Position numbers and translations under genes: made by a program. 64,000 nucleotides of DNA from the NCBI RefSeq assembly GCF_009789575.1, contig NZ_CP046908.1, positions 806,001 through 870,000 of the forward strand, written 5' to 3'. The stretch is from Stappia indica (GTDB lineage Bacteria; Pseudomonadota; Alphaproteobacteria; Rhizobiales; Stappiaceae). Below, in pieces: positions 34,809 to 44,145 of this stretch (position 1 is the stretch's first letter; the number at the start of each line of letters is the position of its first letter). The notes beneath the pieces are model-generated. The model saw nothing but the letters and a program-made list of their open reading frames with translations. It was not told where the DNA came from and searched no databases.

Positions 34809-37718
34809 TCACCCTCCTTGGAACCGGGAAATGGAAAAGGCCGTGAGGTCGCGGCCGGGATCGCGGCCGCGCACCAGCGCCGCCGTCAGCTGCCCGACGA
34901 TGGGGCCGAGCGTGTAGCCGTTCGACGTCACGGCGTTGAAGAAGCCGGGCATCGCCGGGTGCTGCCCGAGGATCGGCGCGCCGTCGATGTTGATGTTCAT
35001 CGCTGCCCAACTGCGGATCACATGCAGCTTGCGCAGGCCCGGCACCACATGCTGGGCGACCCAGAGATTGCCTTCCAGGCTGGAAAACAGCGGGCGCGGA
35101 TGGCTGTGCACGGGGTCGAGGCCGGCCGTCCAGCCGCCGCCGATCAGGAAGTTGCCGTTGGCCGCCTGCTTCAATGTCAGGTGCCGGTCGGCATGGGCGA
35201 CGAGATGGGAAACGGCGGGCGCCGCGGCCTCGGTCACCACCATCTGCAGCGGCGCGCCGAAGACCGGCACGTCGAGCCCGAGCATGGCGCCGATCCGGGC
35301 GGCGAAGGCACCGGCGGCATTGACGAGACGCCCGGCGCGCAAGGCGCCCCGCGAGGTATCCACGACGAAGCCCGAGCCCTCGCGCCGGATCGCCAGAACC
35401 TCGGTGCGGTCGAACACCCGGGCGCCGGCCGAGACGGCGGCGTCCAGCACATGGCGGGTGGCGACCAGCGGGTTGATCTTGCCCTCCTGCGGGCAATAGG
35501 CGGCGCCGATCATCGCCGGCGACAGGCCCGGCTCCAGCCGGGCGAGATCCTCGCGGCCGATCACCTGGCAGTCGATGCCGTGGCTGCGCTCGACGCGGGT
35601 CTTTTCCTCCAGGAAGCGCAGATGCGCCTCGCTCTCCGCGACCATCAGCCCGCCGGTGATCTTCATCTCGAAGTCGCGGCCGAGGCGGACTTCCAGCTCC
35701 CGCCACAGGTCGATGGATGCAAGCTGCAGCGGCAGGGTGCGGGCGGCGGCACCGCCGTCTCCTTCCGCCTTGGCGCCGTGGTCGAAGGAGAGCAACTGGG
35801 CGTGCAGGCTGCCGGCATTGCCGCCCGAGGCGAGCCCGCCGGGGAAGCCGCGCTCCAGGACCGCCACCTCCTCCCCCGCCTCGGCGAGGAAGAGCGCCGT
35901 CGACAGGCCTGCGATGCCGGCGCCGATGACGAGGGTTGCGACCTCACGGATCGGCAGCGGTCCCGGAGCCTCCAGCGGCGGGCGCTCGGGCAGCAAGGCC
36001 CGCTTGTGGCCGCCCCATTCGGGCTTCTCGACGGCAAGCGCTGCCAGCGGCACGGGCCGCAGCGGCATTTGCGGGGCGAGCAAGCCGTTCGTCTCGTTGG
36101 CCGGACGCCCCGCAAGCGCGGTCAGCGTGCGCCCGCAATAGCGGCCCTGGCAGCGGCCCATGCCGGCGCGCGTCAGGCGCTTCAAGCTGGCGATGTCCGG
36201 CGGGCCGCCGGCTGCCGTCTCGCGCAGCACGCTCAAACCGACGCTCTCGCAGCGGCAGGACAGGGTGGTCCCGGCGTCGGTCTGCGCTTCCTCCGCCGGG
36301 CGGAACAGCTGCCACAGCGCCGCCTGAAAGCGGCGAGCGCGGGAAAGCCGGCGCAGCGCGGCCGGATCGGTCTCGGCGGCAAACCCGAGCTTGCGCGCGA
36401 TGGCGAGGCCGGCCAGACGGCCGGCGGCCATGGCGACATGGGCCCCGCCGAAGCGCGCGGCCTCGCCGACGATATGCACCTGCGGGTCGGAGCTTTCGCC
36501 GGTCTCCTCGCACTGGGCGACCAGCGTGCCGTCGCCGGCAACCACATGGGCAAGGCCGAGCAGGCGCGACAGCTCGTTGGACGGGGCGAAGTCGCCGCCG
36601 ACCAATACCGTATCGACCTCGAGCACCTCTTCGCCGGACGGACCTTCGAGGCGCACGGCTTCGGCGCGGCTCTCGCCCAGCACCTCGACGGCGCGGGTCT
36701 GCCAGCGAATGGAAACGCCGGCGCGCTGCAGGGCGGCGATCTCGCCCATGCCCTTCAGCGCCAGCGCCGGATCGGCCTGCAGAATGGCGATGGCATCGCG
36801 CGGGCTCGACCAGGGCGCGCGGGCCCTGTCGGCCAGGCACACGACCTCGCCGCCATGGCGCAGGATCTCGCCGGCCACCTGGATGTTGAGCGGGCCATTG
36901 CCGGTGATGGCGAAGCGGCGGCCGGGAAGACTGGCATAGCTGCGCAGGAGGGTCTGCGCCGCGCCCGTGGTCATGACGCCCGGCAGCGTCCAGCCGGGAA
37001 GCGCGGCCGGCCGCTCGAACGCGCCGGTGGCGATGACCAGCATGCGCGGGCGCAGGTAGAAGGCGCCGTCCGGGCCGAGGCAGCCGAGGACGGGGGCGCC
37101 GTCCGCCGGGCGCTCGGCGCCCCAGACGGTAACGCCGGAGAGAAGCTCCGCGCCGCAGGCACGGGCCTCGGCGACAAGGCCGGCACCGTCCTGCGCCTGC
37201 CGGTCGCGGGCAAGCGCTGCCCGCGCGTCCCCGGTTGCCGGCTGCTTATAGAACTGGCCGCCGGCAGCGGGCCGCTCGTCGACAAGGGTGACGCCGGCGC
37301 CGGCACGCGCCGCGGCAATGGCAGCGGAGAGACCGCCCGGCCCTGCGCCGACGACGAGGACATCGACGGCACGCGAGGGCAGCTCCGCCGGCACGGGTGC
37401 AAGATCGGCGAGCGCCGGCGAGAGAATGTCGGGACGGGCGGCCTGCCGCTCGACCCGCATGCCGTCCTGCACCTTGGTCATGCAGGCGCGCTGGCTGGTG
37501 CGCCCGTTGATGGTGACCAGGCAATCGTGGCAGACGCCCATGCCGCAGAAGAGCCCGCGCGGACGGCCCGCAGCATCGCGCGAGAAGGACGCCCGCCCGC
37601 TGGCCGCAAGGGCTGCGGCGACGGACGTGCCTGCATCGACACGGTGCGCCTCGCCGTCCAGATGGACGGTGAGGACATTCAGGGCCGGCCTGGCGTCGTG
37701 CGGGGCCGCAGCGGACAT
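34809..37718 (-). CDS. Four-module fusion dehydrogenase (OoxC-OoxA-OoxB / HcnABC-like)
   Basis: A 969-residue protein that joins all subunits of the heterotrimeric opine/hydroxyproline/cyanide-type dehydrogenases. Residues about 10-95: plant-type [2Fe-2S] domain, Cys 58, 63, 66, 79 (CGMGVCHDC). About 117-470: FAD/NAD domain with GAGPGG at 124-129. About 485-535: BFD-like Fe-S domain, Cys 488, 490, 523, 528 ([14 protein letters not shown]). About 594-969: D-amino-acid-oxidase-type FAD domain with GAGIAG at 599-604. It should oxidise a secondary amine or D-amino acid and pass electrons through the clusters. ATG 37718 is used. Start of the ATPase gene follows after 2 nt. Confidence 0.9.
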   Translation of the reverse strand: MSAAAPHDARPALNVLTVHLDGEAHRVDAGTSVAAALAASGRASFSRDAAGRPRGLFCGMGVCHDCLVTINGRTSQRACMTKVQDGMRVERQAARPDILSPALADLAPVPAELPSRAVDVLVVGAGPGGLSAAIAAARAGAGVTLVDERPAAGGQFYKQPATGDARAALARDRQAQDGAGLVAEARACGAELLSGVTVWGAERPADGAPVLGCLGPDGAFYLRPRMLVIATGAFERPAALPGWTLPGVMTTGAAQTLLRSYASLPGRRFAITGNGPLNIQVAGEILRHGGEVVCLADRARAPWSSPRDAIAILQADPALALKGMGEIAALQRAGVSIRWQTRAVEVLGESRAEAVRLEGPSGEEVLEVDTVLVGGDFAPSNELSRLLGLAHVVAGDGTLVAQCEETGESSDPQVHIVGEAARFGGAHVAMAAGRLAGLAIARKLGFAAETDPAALRRLSRARRFQAALWQLFRPAEEAQTDAGTTLSCRCESVGLSVLRETAAGGPPDIASLKRLTRAGMGRCQGRYCGRTLTALAGRPANETNGLLAPQMPLRPVPLAALAVEKPEWGGHKRALLPERPPLEAPGPLPIREVATLVIGAGIAGLSTALFLAEAGEEVAVLERGFPGGLASGGNAGSLHAQLLSFDHGAKAEGDGGAAARTLPLQLASIDLWRELEVRLGRDFEMKITGGLMVAESEAHLRFLEEKTRVERSHGIDCQVIGREDLARLEPGLSPAMIGAAYCPQEGKINPLVATRHVLDAAVSAGARVFDRTEVLAIRREGSGFVVDTSRGALRAGRLVNAAGAFAARIGAMLGLDVPVFGAPLQMVVTEAAAPAVSHLVAHADRHLTLKQAANGNFLIGGGWTAGLDPVHSHPRPLFSSLEGNLWVAQHVVPGLRKLHVIRSWAAMNINIDGAPILGQHPAMPGFFNAVTSNGYTLGPIVGQLTAALVRGRDPGRDLTAFSISRFQGG

Positions 37719-37732
37719 GGGTCTGTCTCCGG

Positions 37733-38623
37733 TCAGGTCTCGAAACGCAGGCCGAACTGCTCGACCAATGCCTTCATCTGCGCGTCCTGTGCGGGCGGCA
37801 GCGGCAGGCGCGGCGGCAGCGGCGCGCCGGTCGCAAAGCCCATATGCGAGAGCAGCGACTTGGTGCCGGCGACATAGGCCTGCCCACCGACCGCCTGGAT
37901 GATCGGCAGCCACTCCAGATAGAGCGCGCGGGCCGCATCGTAGTCCTTGTCGTCGGCAGCGAGCGTGAAGATGCGCGACATCGGCCCCGGCGCGACGTTG
38001 GAGGCGACCGCCACCCAGCCTTGCGCGCCCATCACGAAAGACTCGAAGCCGAGGATGCCGCCGAACGGCACCATGCGATCGCCGGCGAGGCGAACGATGT
38101 CGCGGATGCGCGTCACCTCGAGGGTGGATTCCTTGACGTAGTCGCAGCCGTCGATCTGCGCGATGCGGGCCAGCAGCTCCGGCTTCATGTCGACATTCGA
38201 CGTCGCCGGGTTGTTGTAGACCATGATCGGGATCGAGATGGCGGCGGCGATGGTGCGGTAGTGCTCGACCAGCTCGTCATCGGTCGGGGTGGAGTAGAAC
38301 GGCGGGATGATCATCACGCCGTCGGCGCCCATCTCCTGCGCCTTGCGGGCGAGCCGGACGCATTCGCGCGTGTCCTCCGCACCGGTGCCGATCAGCACCG
38401 GCACCCGGCCGGCGGCGGTGTCGATCACCGTGCGCGCCACCGCCTCCTTGTCATCCTCGGACAGCGACAGGAACTCGCCGGTGGAACCGAGCGGGATGAG
38501 GCCGTGCACGCCCTCGCGGATCTGCCAGTCGGTAAAGGCCGCGAGCGCTGCGAGATCGGGCCTGCCGTTGCCGTCGACCGGCGTGATCATCACGGTGAAG
38601 ACGCCGCGAAATTTCGTGGACAT
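37733..38623 (-). CDS. DapA-like lyase/hydrolase (DHDPS/NAL family)
   Basis: A 296-residue TIM-barrel aldolase-class enzyme. Visible are GSTGEFLSLS (substrate-binding loop), the Tyr of IMVYNNPATSN and the Schiff-base Lys of CDYVKEST. Members include N-acetylneuraminate lyase and the hydroxyproline-pathway deaminase. It lies 14 nt upstream of the fusion dehydrogenase on the same strand, echoing hydroxyproline loci, but proline-racemase-like and KGSA dehydrogenase genes are missing. Substrate is therefore open; a keto-acid or imino-acid product of the dehydrogenase is likely. Confidence 0.85.
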   Translation of the reverse strand: MSTKFRGVFTVMITPVDGNGRPDLAALAAFTDWQIREGVHGLIPLGSTGEFLSLSEDDKEAVARTVIDTAAGRVPVLIGTGAEDTRECVRLARKAQEMGADGVMIIPPFYSTPTDDELVEHYRTIAAAISIPIMVYNNPATSNVDMKPELLARIAQIDGCDYVKESTLEVTRIRDIVRLAGDRMVPFGGILGFESFVMGAQGWVAVASNVAPGPMSRIFTLAADDKDYDAARALYLEWLPIIQAVGGQAYVAGTKSLLSHMGFATGAPLPPRLPLPPAQDAQMKALVEQFGLRFET

Positions 38624-38645
38624 TTGAAGGTACCCTTATGGAGAT

Positions 38646-39338
38646 TCAGCGCTTTTCCGTGAGACCCACGGCGGCGGTCGACTGGCCGAACCGGCGTTCG
38701 ATGCGTCGCTGGACGAAGTCCCAGAGCGTTGTCAGGATGAGGTAGTAGAGGGCCGCGACCGCGAAGAGCTCCAGCACCATGAACTTTTCCTGGATGAGCA
38801 CCTGCGTGCGGCGCAGCAGCTCTTCCATGGAAATGACCGAGGTGACGGAAGTGGTCTTCAACAGGCCGTTCACCGAGTTGCCGAGCGGCGGGATGATGAC
38901 CTTGAAGGCCTGCGGCATGATGATGTAGCGCATGATCTGGCGCTCGGTCATGCCCAGCGCCCTCGCCGCCCGCGACTGGCCTTCCGGCACCGCCTCGATG
39001 CCCGCGCGGATGATCTCGGCAAGATAGGCCGCCTCGTTGAGGGCAAGGCCGATCAGCGCCGCCTCCACCACCGAAAAGCGGATGCCGAGCTGCGGCAGCG
39101 CGGTGTAGATGACGATGAGCTGCACCAGGAGCGGCGTGCCGCGGAACAGCCAGATGTAGAACCAGGCGATGGCGCGCAGCACCTGCAGCTTCGACCGCCG
39201 CATCAGGGCGATGAGGAAGCCGAGGAACAGGCCGCACAGCAGCGAGACGCAGGTCAGCCAGATCGTCGTCAAGACGCCTTCGAGAATGTAGGCGTTGGTG
39301 AGATAGTTGAAGAAACCTGACCAGTTCCAGACTGACAT
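38646..39338 (-). CDS. Polar amino acid ABC transporter permease
   Basis: A 230-residue permease of the HisM/GlnP type, with about five helices and the EAA loop EIIRAGIEAVPEGQSRAARALG. The first gene of a minus-strand operon running permease, DapA-like lyase, fusion dehydrogenase, ATPase, hydantoinase, DUF3830. ATG 39338 (MSVWNWSGFFNYL) is used. Only one permease gene exists in the region, so it may form a homodimer. Operator site 39543-39561 lies upstream. Confidence 0.9.
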   Translation of the reverse strand: MSVWNWSGFFNYLTNAYILEGVLTTIWLTCVSLLCGLFLGFLIALMRRSKLQVLRAIAWFYIWLFRGTPLLVQLIVIYTALPQLGIRFSVVEAALIGLALNEAAYLAEIIRAGIEAVPEGQSRAARALGMTERQIMRYIIMPQAFKVIIPPLGNSVNGLLKTTSVTSVISMEELLRRTQVLIQEKFMVLELFAVAALYYLILTTLWDFVQRRIERRFGQSTAAVGLTEKR

Positions 39339-39682
39339 GGCGGGCCTTTCTATCGGGTGCGGCAGGAGGCGGCCGGCACCGCCTCCCCGAGGGGAGCAGA
39401 CCGGGGACCGGCTGCAGGCTTTCGGGGACGGAACGGGTCGAACGACATGCAAGCGCCAGCGACAGGATCGCGCCCTTCCAAAAGGGAAGAGACAGCGGGG
39501 TGAGATGGGGCCACGGGTTGGTTTGCTTTTCCCGCATTCATTTGGTATACCGATTTAATACACAGCAACAGGACATGCGCAAGTCCCTTTGTCGGACCTG
39601 TGCACGCCTCTCCCGCAAGGCCTCCCCAGGCCGTTTCCGAAAGGCACAGATGGCGCCCGTCTCGTCCCGCCCGGCGGCGATC
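39339..39682. other. Intergenic region upstream of the permease operon
   Basis: 344 bp between the permease gene and the GntR gene at 39683. The first 150 bases are GC-rich and should be the operon's 5' leader; the operator-like site at 39543-39561 and AT-rich flanks mark the promoter. No coding sequence is supported. Confidence 0.5.
39543..39561. promoter_or_regulatory. GntR-type operator, copy 1
   Basis: TGGTATACCGATTTAATAC, with the perfect palindrome GGTATACC at its left end. It matches copy 2 at 42213-42231 in 17 of 19 positions. GTATAC-centred palindromes are typical for FCD-type GntR regulators, two of which are encoded at 39683 and 40449. Confidence 0.7.
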
Positions 39683-40327
39683 TCAGTAGGTGGAAAGAAC
39701 CCGCTGGCGCACCTTTTCCAGGTGCTGCGCCATGCTCTGGCGTGCGCCTTCAGGATCGCGCGCGGCCAGCGCGGCGAGGATCTCGCGGTGGTCCTCGAGG
39801 CCCGGCTTGCGCTGCGCCAGCCGCCGCTGCCGCTCGAAGATCGTCGTGTAGCGGCGCATCTGGACGATGGTCTCGGCCATGAACGGATTGCCGCTCGCCT
39901 CGCCCAGCCCCTGGTGCAGCGCATCGTCGAAGCGCCAGATCATCGCCGGATCGGGGTCGGGGTCGTCCTCGATGGCGCGCAGCATGGCGGCAAGCTCGGC
40001 GAGCTTGCTCTCAGCGATCTCGGGACAGGCGAGCGCAGCGGCCGTCGGCTCGACCAAGAGGCGCATGGTCAGGCTGTTGAGATAGTCCTTCAGGGTGATG
40101 ACGCGCACGGTGAGCATGCTCTTGCCGTTGCGCACCAGGAGCCCCTGCCCTTCCAGCCGGCCGAGCGCATCGCGCATCGGCGAGCGCGACACGCCGAGGC
40201 GGGCGGCGAGCCGCCGCTCCTGAATGACGACGCCTCCGGCCAGCTGCGCCGACAGGATCTCCTCCAGCAGGGCGCGATAGGTCTCGTCCGCGAGACTTGT
40301 CTCCGTGCCGGTTTCCTGCTCGGCCAT
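39683..40327 (-). CDS. GntR family regulator, FCD type (first)
   Basis: A 214-residue regulator: N-terminal winged helix (AARLGVSRSPMRDALGRLEGQ) and C-terminal FCD ligand domain. The metal-binding His/Asp pattern is partly visible (RFDDALHQGLGEASGN; DHREILAALAARDP). ATG 40327 is used over 40396. It lies downstream of, and convergent in sense with, the permease operon, and is divergent from the second GntR gene across 121 bp. Likely local regulator of the catabolic region. Confidence 0.9.
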   Translation of the reverse strand: MAEQETGTETSLADETYRALLEEILSAQLAGGVVIQERRLAARLGVSRSPMRDALGRLEGQGLLVRNGKSMLTVRVITLKDYLNSLTMRLLVEPTAAALACPEIAESKLAELAAMLRAIEDDPDPDPAMIWRFDDALHQGLGEASGNPFMAETIVQMRRYTTIFERQRRLAQRKPGLEDHREILAALAARDPEGARQSMAQHLEKVRQRVLSTY

Positions 40328-40448
40328 GTGCCGTCTCCACTTCACCATTTGACGATCAGGACTGCTATGCCGCATGCCTCTTGCCAAGGAAAGCATTTCG
40401 CATGAGGTCGGGCCCGCGCAATACCAAGCCTTCGGAGGGGCATGCCAA

Positions 40449-41126
40449 GTGAGCGTTACGGAGGAAAACGGCGGCGGCGCGTCCGCCCGCGGAAGCCACA
40501 GCCTGGCCTCGCTGGCCTACAACGCCGTGTCGGACATGATTCGCCACCGCAAGCTCGGCGGCGGCCATGTCATCGTCGAGGCCCGGCTTGCCGAGACGCT
40601 CGGCGTCTCGCGCACGCCCTTGCGCGAGGCCCTGCAACGGCTGGAAGGCGAAGGCCTCGTCCACAAGGGCGACGGGCGCAACTACGTGGTGCGGCACGTC
40701 GATATCGGCGAGTACATCCAGAGCCTGAAGCTGCGCCTGCTGATCGAGCCGGAGGCGGCGGTGCAGGCGATGGGGAGCATCCCCAGCCGCAAGCTGATCG
40801 AGGTCCGCCACGAGATCGACGACCTGATGGGCACGACCAGCTATCACACGGATGCGCACTGGTTTTCCGACGACCACCTGCACGGGCTGATCATCGACCA
40901 TTGCGGCAACGACGTGATGGCCCAGGTGCTGCGCAACCTGCGCGCCACCACAAGGCTGTTCGAGATCGGCCGGCTGAAGGATCGCCTGACACCCGATTCG
41001 ACCGAGCACCTGATGATCATCGACGCGCTTCAGCGGCAGGAGGCCGACGACGTACGCCGGACGGTCGCCAACCACATCGCCAGCCTGATCGACTTCGCCC
41101 GCAAGCACCTCAACATGACGGACTGA
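40449..41126 (+). CDS. GntR family regulator, FCD type (second)
   Basis: A 225-residue regulator: helix-turn-helix AETLGVSRTPLREALQRLEGEG and FCD domain with WFSDDHLHGLIIDHCGN and EHLMIIDALQRQEADD, which include the metal-binding His/Asp residues. I choose GTG 40449 because GGAGGGG ends 8 nt before it; the longer ATG at 40374 lies in the opposite gene's leader. It converges on the phosphotriesterase-like gene with a 7-nt gap. Confidence 0.9.
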   Translation: MSVTEENGGGASARGSHSLASLAYNAVSDMIRHRKLGGGHVIVEARLAETLGVSRTPLREALQRLEGEGLVHKGDGRNYVVRHVDIGEYIQSLKLRLLIEPEAAVQAMGSIPSRKLIEVRHEIDDLMGTTSYHTDAHWFSDDHLHGLIIDHCGNDVMAQVLRNLRATTRLFEIGRLKDRLTPDSTEHLMIIDALQRQEADDVRRTVANHIASLIDFARKHLNMTD

Positions 41127-41133
41127 GGCGCAC

Positions 41134-42162
41134 TCAAACGAGCGTCAGCAACCGCGCCGGCGTCTCTTTCAGCAGCAGGTCGATCTCGGATTGCGCAAAG
41201 CCGCGGTCGCGCATCAGGGGAATGACGTTGCGCAGCATGTGCGCATAGCCGTGGCCGCCATGGCACTGCAGGCGCGAGCGGGTGCAGATGTCGTGCGACA
41301 GGACGACATTGCCACTGAGCCCCTCCTCGAACAGCCGCCGCACCGCATGGATGCGCATGTAGTCGGTCGGCAGGTCGGCGACCGCCATCCAGTATTGCGA
41401 CTGCTCGATGCCGAAGAAGTCGTATTCGACGACGCAGCCGCGCCGCGCCAGCGCGACCACCTGCTCGACGCTGTCATAGGTGCGGTCCATGTGGTCGATG
41501 ATGACGCGGGAGAGGTCGGCGCCTGCGGCCTGAAGGACGTCGAGGATCTCGTGCGGGGCGTCGGGATGGCGCCCCGGATGCACCGTGATCGCCGCGCCGG
41601 TGCGCTGCTGGGCGATGGCGCCGGCGGCAAGCGAGCGCCGCTCGAACGGGGTCAGCGGCCAGGAACACCCGATCTCGCCGATGATGCCGCAGCGGATATC
41701 GGTGCCCCAGGCGCCCTCCTCGACCTGCGCCGTGACGATATCGGCCAGCGCCTCGACAGACAGCGCCAGCGTCGCCTCGTCCTGATAGCCTTCCGTGTAG
41801 AAACCCGCGCCGAGCACCACATGCACGCCGGTCTCGGCCGAGATCGCCGCCAGCCCTTCCGGGTCCGGACACAGCCCGCCGGTGGTCATCTCGACGATGG
41901 TGCCGCCGCCCGCCTGCGCGAAGCGGCGGGTCTCGGACGTTGCGATGCCGAGGTCCTGGAGCCGGTGATTGCCGTGATAGTCGTTCGGCCGGTAGGTGAC
42001 GTCGAAGACGTTCTCCAGCGTGATCTCGACCTCGGGCAGGCCACTGCCGCGCCGCGCCGGCGGGGTCAGGTCGCACAGCAGGTGCTCGTGCATCAACGCA
42101 TAGCCGAGCGTCTCCGGCGCGACCGGCCCGCACACCGTCTGAACCGTCCCTGCACGCGCCAT
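41134..42162 (-). CDS. Phosphotriesterase-family (PHP-type) hydrolase
   Basis: A 342-residue amidohydrolase-fold protein. HxH ligands are in GYALMHEHLLCDL; the bridging position reads GIIGEIGCSW with Glu, as in phosphotriesterase homology proteins, instead of carboxylated Lys. Further ligands are the His residues of TVHPGRHP and IDHMDRT, and Asp in LSHDICTRSR. Members hydrolyse lactones or esters rather than pesticides. Its promoter faces the binding-protein gene, with a shared operator at 42213-42231 in between. Confidence 0.88.
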   Translation of the reverse strand: MARAGTVQTVCGPVAPETLGYALMHEHLLCDLTPPARRGSGLPEVEITLENVFDVTYRPNDYHGNHRLQDLGIATSETRRFAQAGGGTIVEMTTGGLCPDPEGLAAISAETGVHVVLGAGFYTEGYQDEATLALSVEALADIVTAQVEEGAWGTDIRCGIIGEIGCSWPLTPFERRSLAAGAIAQQRTGAAITVHPGRHPDAPHEILDVLQAAGADLSRVIIDHMDRTYDSVEQVVALARRGCVVEYDFFGIEQSQYWMAVADLPTDYMRIHAVRRLFEEGLSGNVVLSHDICTRSRLQCHGGHGYAHMLRNVIPLMRDRGFAQSEIDLLLKETPARLLTLV

Positions 42163-42212
42163 GCTGCCTCCCCGATTTGCTTGATTTTGACCGCTTGCAG
42201 ACCGCATATAAA

Positions 42213-42231
42213 TGGTATACCGTCTTAATAC
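42213..42231. promoter_or_regulatory. GntR-type operator, copy 2
   Basis: TGGTATACCGTCTTAATAC, matching copy 1 (39543-39561) at 17 of 19 bases, including the palindrome GGTATACC. It lies between the divergent phosphotriesterase and binding-protein genes, 49 nt before the latter's ATG, in an AT-rich promoter stretch. Confidence 0.7.
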
Positions 42232-42279
42232 AATATAAAAACAGGCCTCATCAAACCAACCAGAGCGGAAGATAACCTC

Positions 42280-43155
42280 ATGAAAAACAACGGATTCGAT
42301 CGCATCCTCGGCGCAGGCCTCTCGCGCCGCAGCGTGCTCCTGGGCGCCGCGGCCACCGGCGCCAGCCTCGCCCTCGGCAGCCGGGCGGCCTTTGCGCAGC
42401 CGGCACTCGCCCCGCCGCATATCATCAAGCCGGGCACGCTCGTCATGAGCACCAACCCGACCCTGCCCCCGCTCCAGTTCGTCGACGACAAGGGCGAAGT
42501 GCAGGGCATGCGCATCGAGCTCGGCAAGGAGATCGCCTCCAAGCTCGGCCTGACGCCGGAATACATCAAGGTCGAGTTCGCGGCGATGGTGCCGGGCCTG
42601 GCCGCCGGCCGCTGGGACATGATCAACACCGGCATCTTCTGGACCGAAGAGCGCTCGAAGCTGATGTACATGGTGCCTTACGAGCGCGCCGCCGTGAGCT
42701 TCCTGGTGCCCAAGGGCAACCCGAAAAACATCACCAAGTGGGAAGAGCTGGCAGGCCTGTCCGTCGGCGTCGAACTCGGCGGCATCGAGGAGCGCCGCAC
42801 CCGCGAAGTCGACACGATGCTCAAGAATGCCGGCCTCGAGGGCATCACCGTCCGCGTGTTCAACAACTTCTCGGAAGCCTTCCAGGCCCTGCGCGCCGGC
42901 CAGGTCGACGCGGCGACCTCGATCGACGCGACCGCGAAGTTCCTCGAGGACCGCGACGACTTCACCCGCGCCATCGCCGGCCTGTTCCCGCAGACCGCAA
43001 CGCTCGCCTTCGCCGACAAGACGCTGGCCGAGGCGGTCGTCGGCGCGCTGAACGACCTGCGCGCCAGCGGCTTCTACGACGAGCTGTTCGCCCGCTACGG
43101 CGTGCTGACCATCGAGGAAGAGAAGTTCGCGATCAGCGGCCCCGGACCTGCCTGA
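42280..43155 (+). CDS. ABC transporter substrate-binding protein (polar amino acid family), Tat signal
   Basis: A 291-residue periplasmic binding protein with a twin-arginine-type signal (LSRRSVLLGAAATGASLAL, cleavage near RAAFA-QP). Family-3 binding features include PPLQFVDDKGEVQGMRIEL and RWDMINTGIFWTEERSKLM. Likely partner of the permease at 38646 and ATPase at 34078, which lack a closer binding protein. Followed by two strong hairpins before the next gene. Confidence 0.9.
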   Translation: MKNNGFDRILGAGLSRRSVLLGAAATGASLALGSRAAFAQPALAPPHIIKPGTLVMSTNPTLPPLQFVDDKGEVQGMRIELGKEIASKLGLTPEYIKVEFAAMVPGLAAGRWDMINTGIFWTEERSKLMYMVPYERAAVSFLVPKGNPKNITKWEELAGLSVGVELGGIEERRTREVDTMLKNAGLEGITVRVFNNFSEAFQALRAGQVDAATSIDATAKFLEDRDDFTRAIAGLFPQTATLAFADKTLAEAVVGALNDLRASGFYDELFARYGVLTIEEEKFAISGPGPA

Positions 43156-43158
43156 TTT

Positions 43159-43233
43159 CCGGCCTGAAGGCCGGGCTCGACTGCCCGGCCCTGCTCTCCC
43201 GGACCTGCCAGGTGCCCTGCACCAGGCAGGTCC
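43159..43233 (+). terminator. Double hairpin after the binding-protein gene
   Basis: First hairpin: CCGGCC (43159-43164), loop TGAA, GGCCGG (43169-43174), 3 nt past the stop. Second: GGACCTGCC (43201-43209) pairs with GGCAGGTCC (43225-43233), enclosing an inner GGTGC/GCACC stem with A-A mismatches. No T-run follows. Probably stabilises the binding-protein mRNA or attenuates the downstream enzymes. Confidence 0.6.
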
Positions 43234-43294
43234 TGCGGCGGACGGCGCCCCATCGCCGCCGCCGCGCTCCCCTTTCTGATACGGTCTGGACATC

Positions 43295-44113
43295 GTGATG
43301 AGCACCCGCCCCCGGGACAGGCTCGGGGTCATCGGCTTCGGGCCCATCGGCAGACGACTTGCCGCCCGCTTCCGCGATGCGAGCGAAGGACCGCAGCTTG
43401 CAGCCCTTCTCGTGCGCGAGCGCCAGGCGGGCGATGCTGCCGCCCTTGCCCCCGATGCCGCGATCTGCACCGACATCGACAGTTTCCTGAAAGCCCGGCC
43501 GACCGTCGCGGTGGAATGCGCCTCCGCCGCAACGCTGGTCGAGGCGGCCCCTGCCCTTTTGGCCAGCGGCTGCGATATCCTGCCCCTGTCGCTCGGCGCC
43601 TTTGCCGACCGAGATACGGAACGTCTCCTGCGGGAGGCAGCCGCCACGGGACCGGGCCGGATCGAGGTGCCGGCCGGAGCGCTCGGCTCCATCGGCTTCC
43701 TGACCGCCGCCCGCGAGAACGGCCTTTCCCGCGTTGCCATGCGCATCGGCTATCCGCTGGAGCGCTGGCAGACGATGGGCGCCGACCGCTTCATCGGCCT
43801 CAAGGGCTTGCACGAGCCGACTGTCTTTCTGGAGGCAAGCGCCCGCGAGATCGCTGCGCAGTTTCCCGGCCATCTCAATGTCACCATCGGCGTCGCGCTG
43901 GCCGGTCTCGGCCTCGACGACACCCGGGTGACGCTGGTCGCCGATCCCACGGTCACGCAGGCCTGGTTCGAGGTGGAGGCCGACTCCGCCTCCGGCCCCG
44001 TGCATCTTCGCGTCGACGGGCGCGATGCCCCCGTCCATCACGATCCGCTCGACTACACAACGTTCAGCGTCATGCGCCTCTTGCTGCGCCGCTCGGCGGC
44101 CATCGCGACGTGA
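43295..44113 (+). CDS. Aspartate dehydrogenase (NadX) family protein
   Basis: A 272-residue protein with Rossmann motif GVIGFGPIGRRLA and domain-of-unknown-function-108-type C-half. VPAGALGSIGFLTAARENG matches the SGAIGG loop region, and HLNVTIGVALAGLGLDDTRV the core helix. In many homologues a His follows shortly after ADPxxxxN; here that stretch reads ADPTVTQAWFEV without His, so activity on L-aspartate is uncertain. It could act on another amino acid or as an imine reductase. Downstream gene overlaps by possible GTGA. Confidence 0.8.
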   Translation: MMSTRPRDRLGVIGFGPIGRRLAARFRDASEGPQLAALLVRERQAGDAAALAPDAAICTDIDSFLKARPTVAVECASAATLVEAAPALLASGCDILPLSLGAFADRDTERLLREAAATGPGRIEVPAGALGSIGFLTAARENGLSRVAMRIGYPLERWQTMGADRFIGLKGLHEPTVFLEASAREIAAQFPGHLNVTIGVALAGLGLDDTRVTLVADPTVTQAWFEVEADSASGPVHLRVDGRDAPVHHDPLDYTTFSVMRLLLRRSAAIAT

Positions 44114-44145
44114 CGGCCGACAGAAAGACCGACAGGGAGACCACC

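Noticed and set aside
34818-37877. 1,019-codon open frame on the plus strand
   Set aside because: It is the antisense shadow of the fusion dehydrogenase, Arg/Ala/Gly/His-rich and without domains; long antisense frames are expected in high-GC DNA.
34809-38623. Reading the DapA-like gene plus dehydrogenase as a hydroxyproline pathway
   Set aside because: Hydroxyproline epimerase and ketoglutarate-semialdehyde dehydrogenase genes are missing, and hydantoinase-type genes are present instead.
42225-43746. Upstream extension of the phosphotriesterase frame
   Set aside because: The extra part is antisense to the binding-protein and NadX-like genes; the family start is at 42162.
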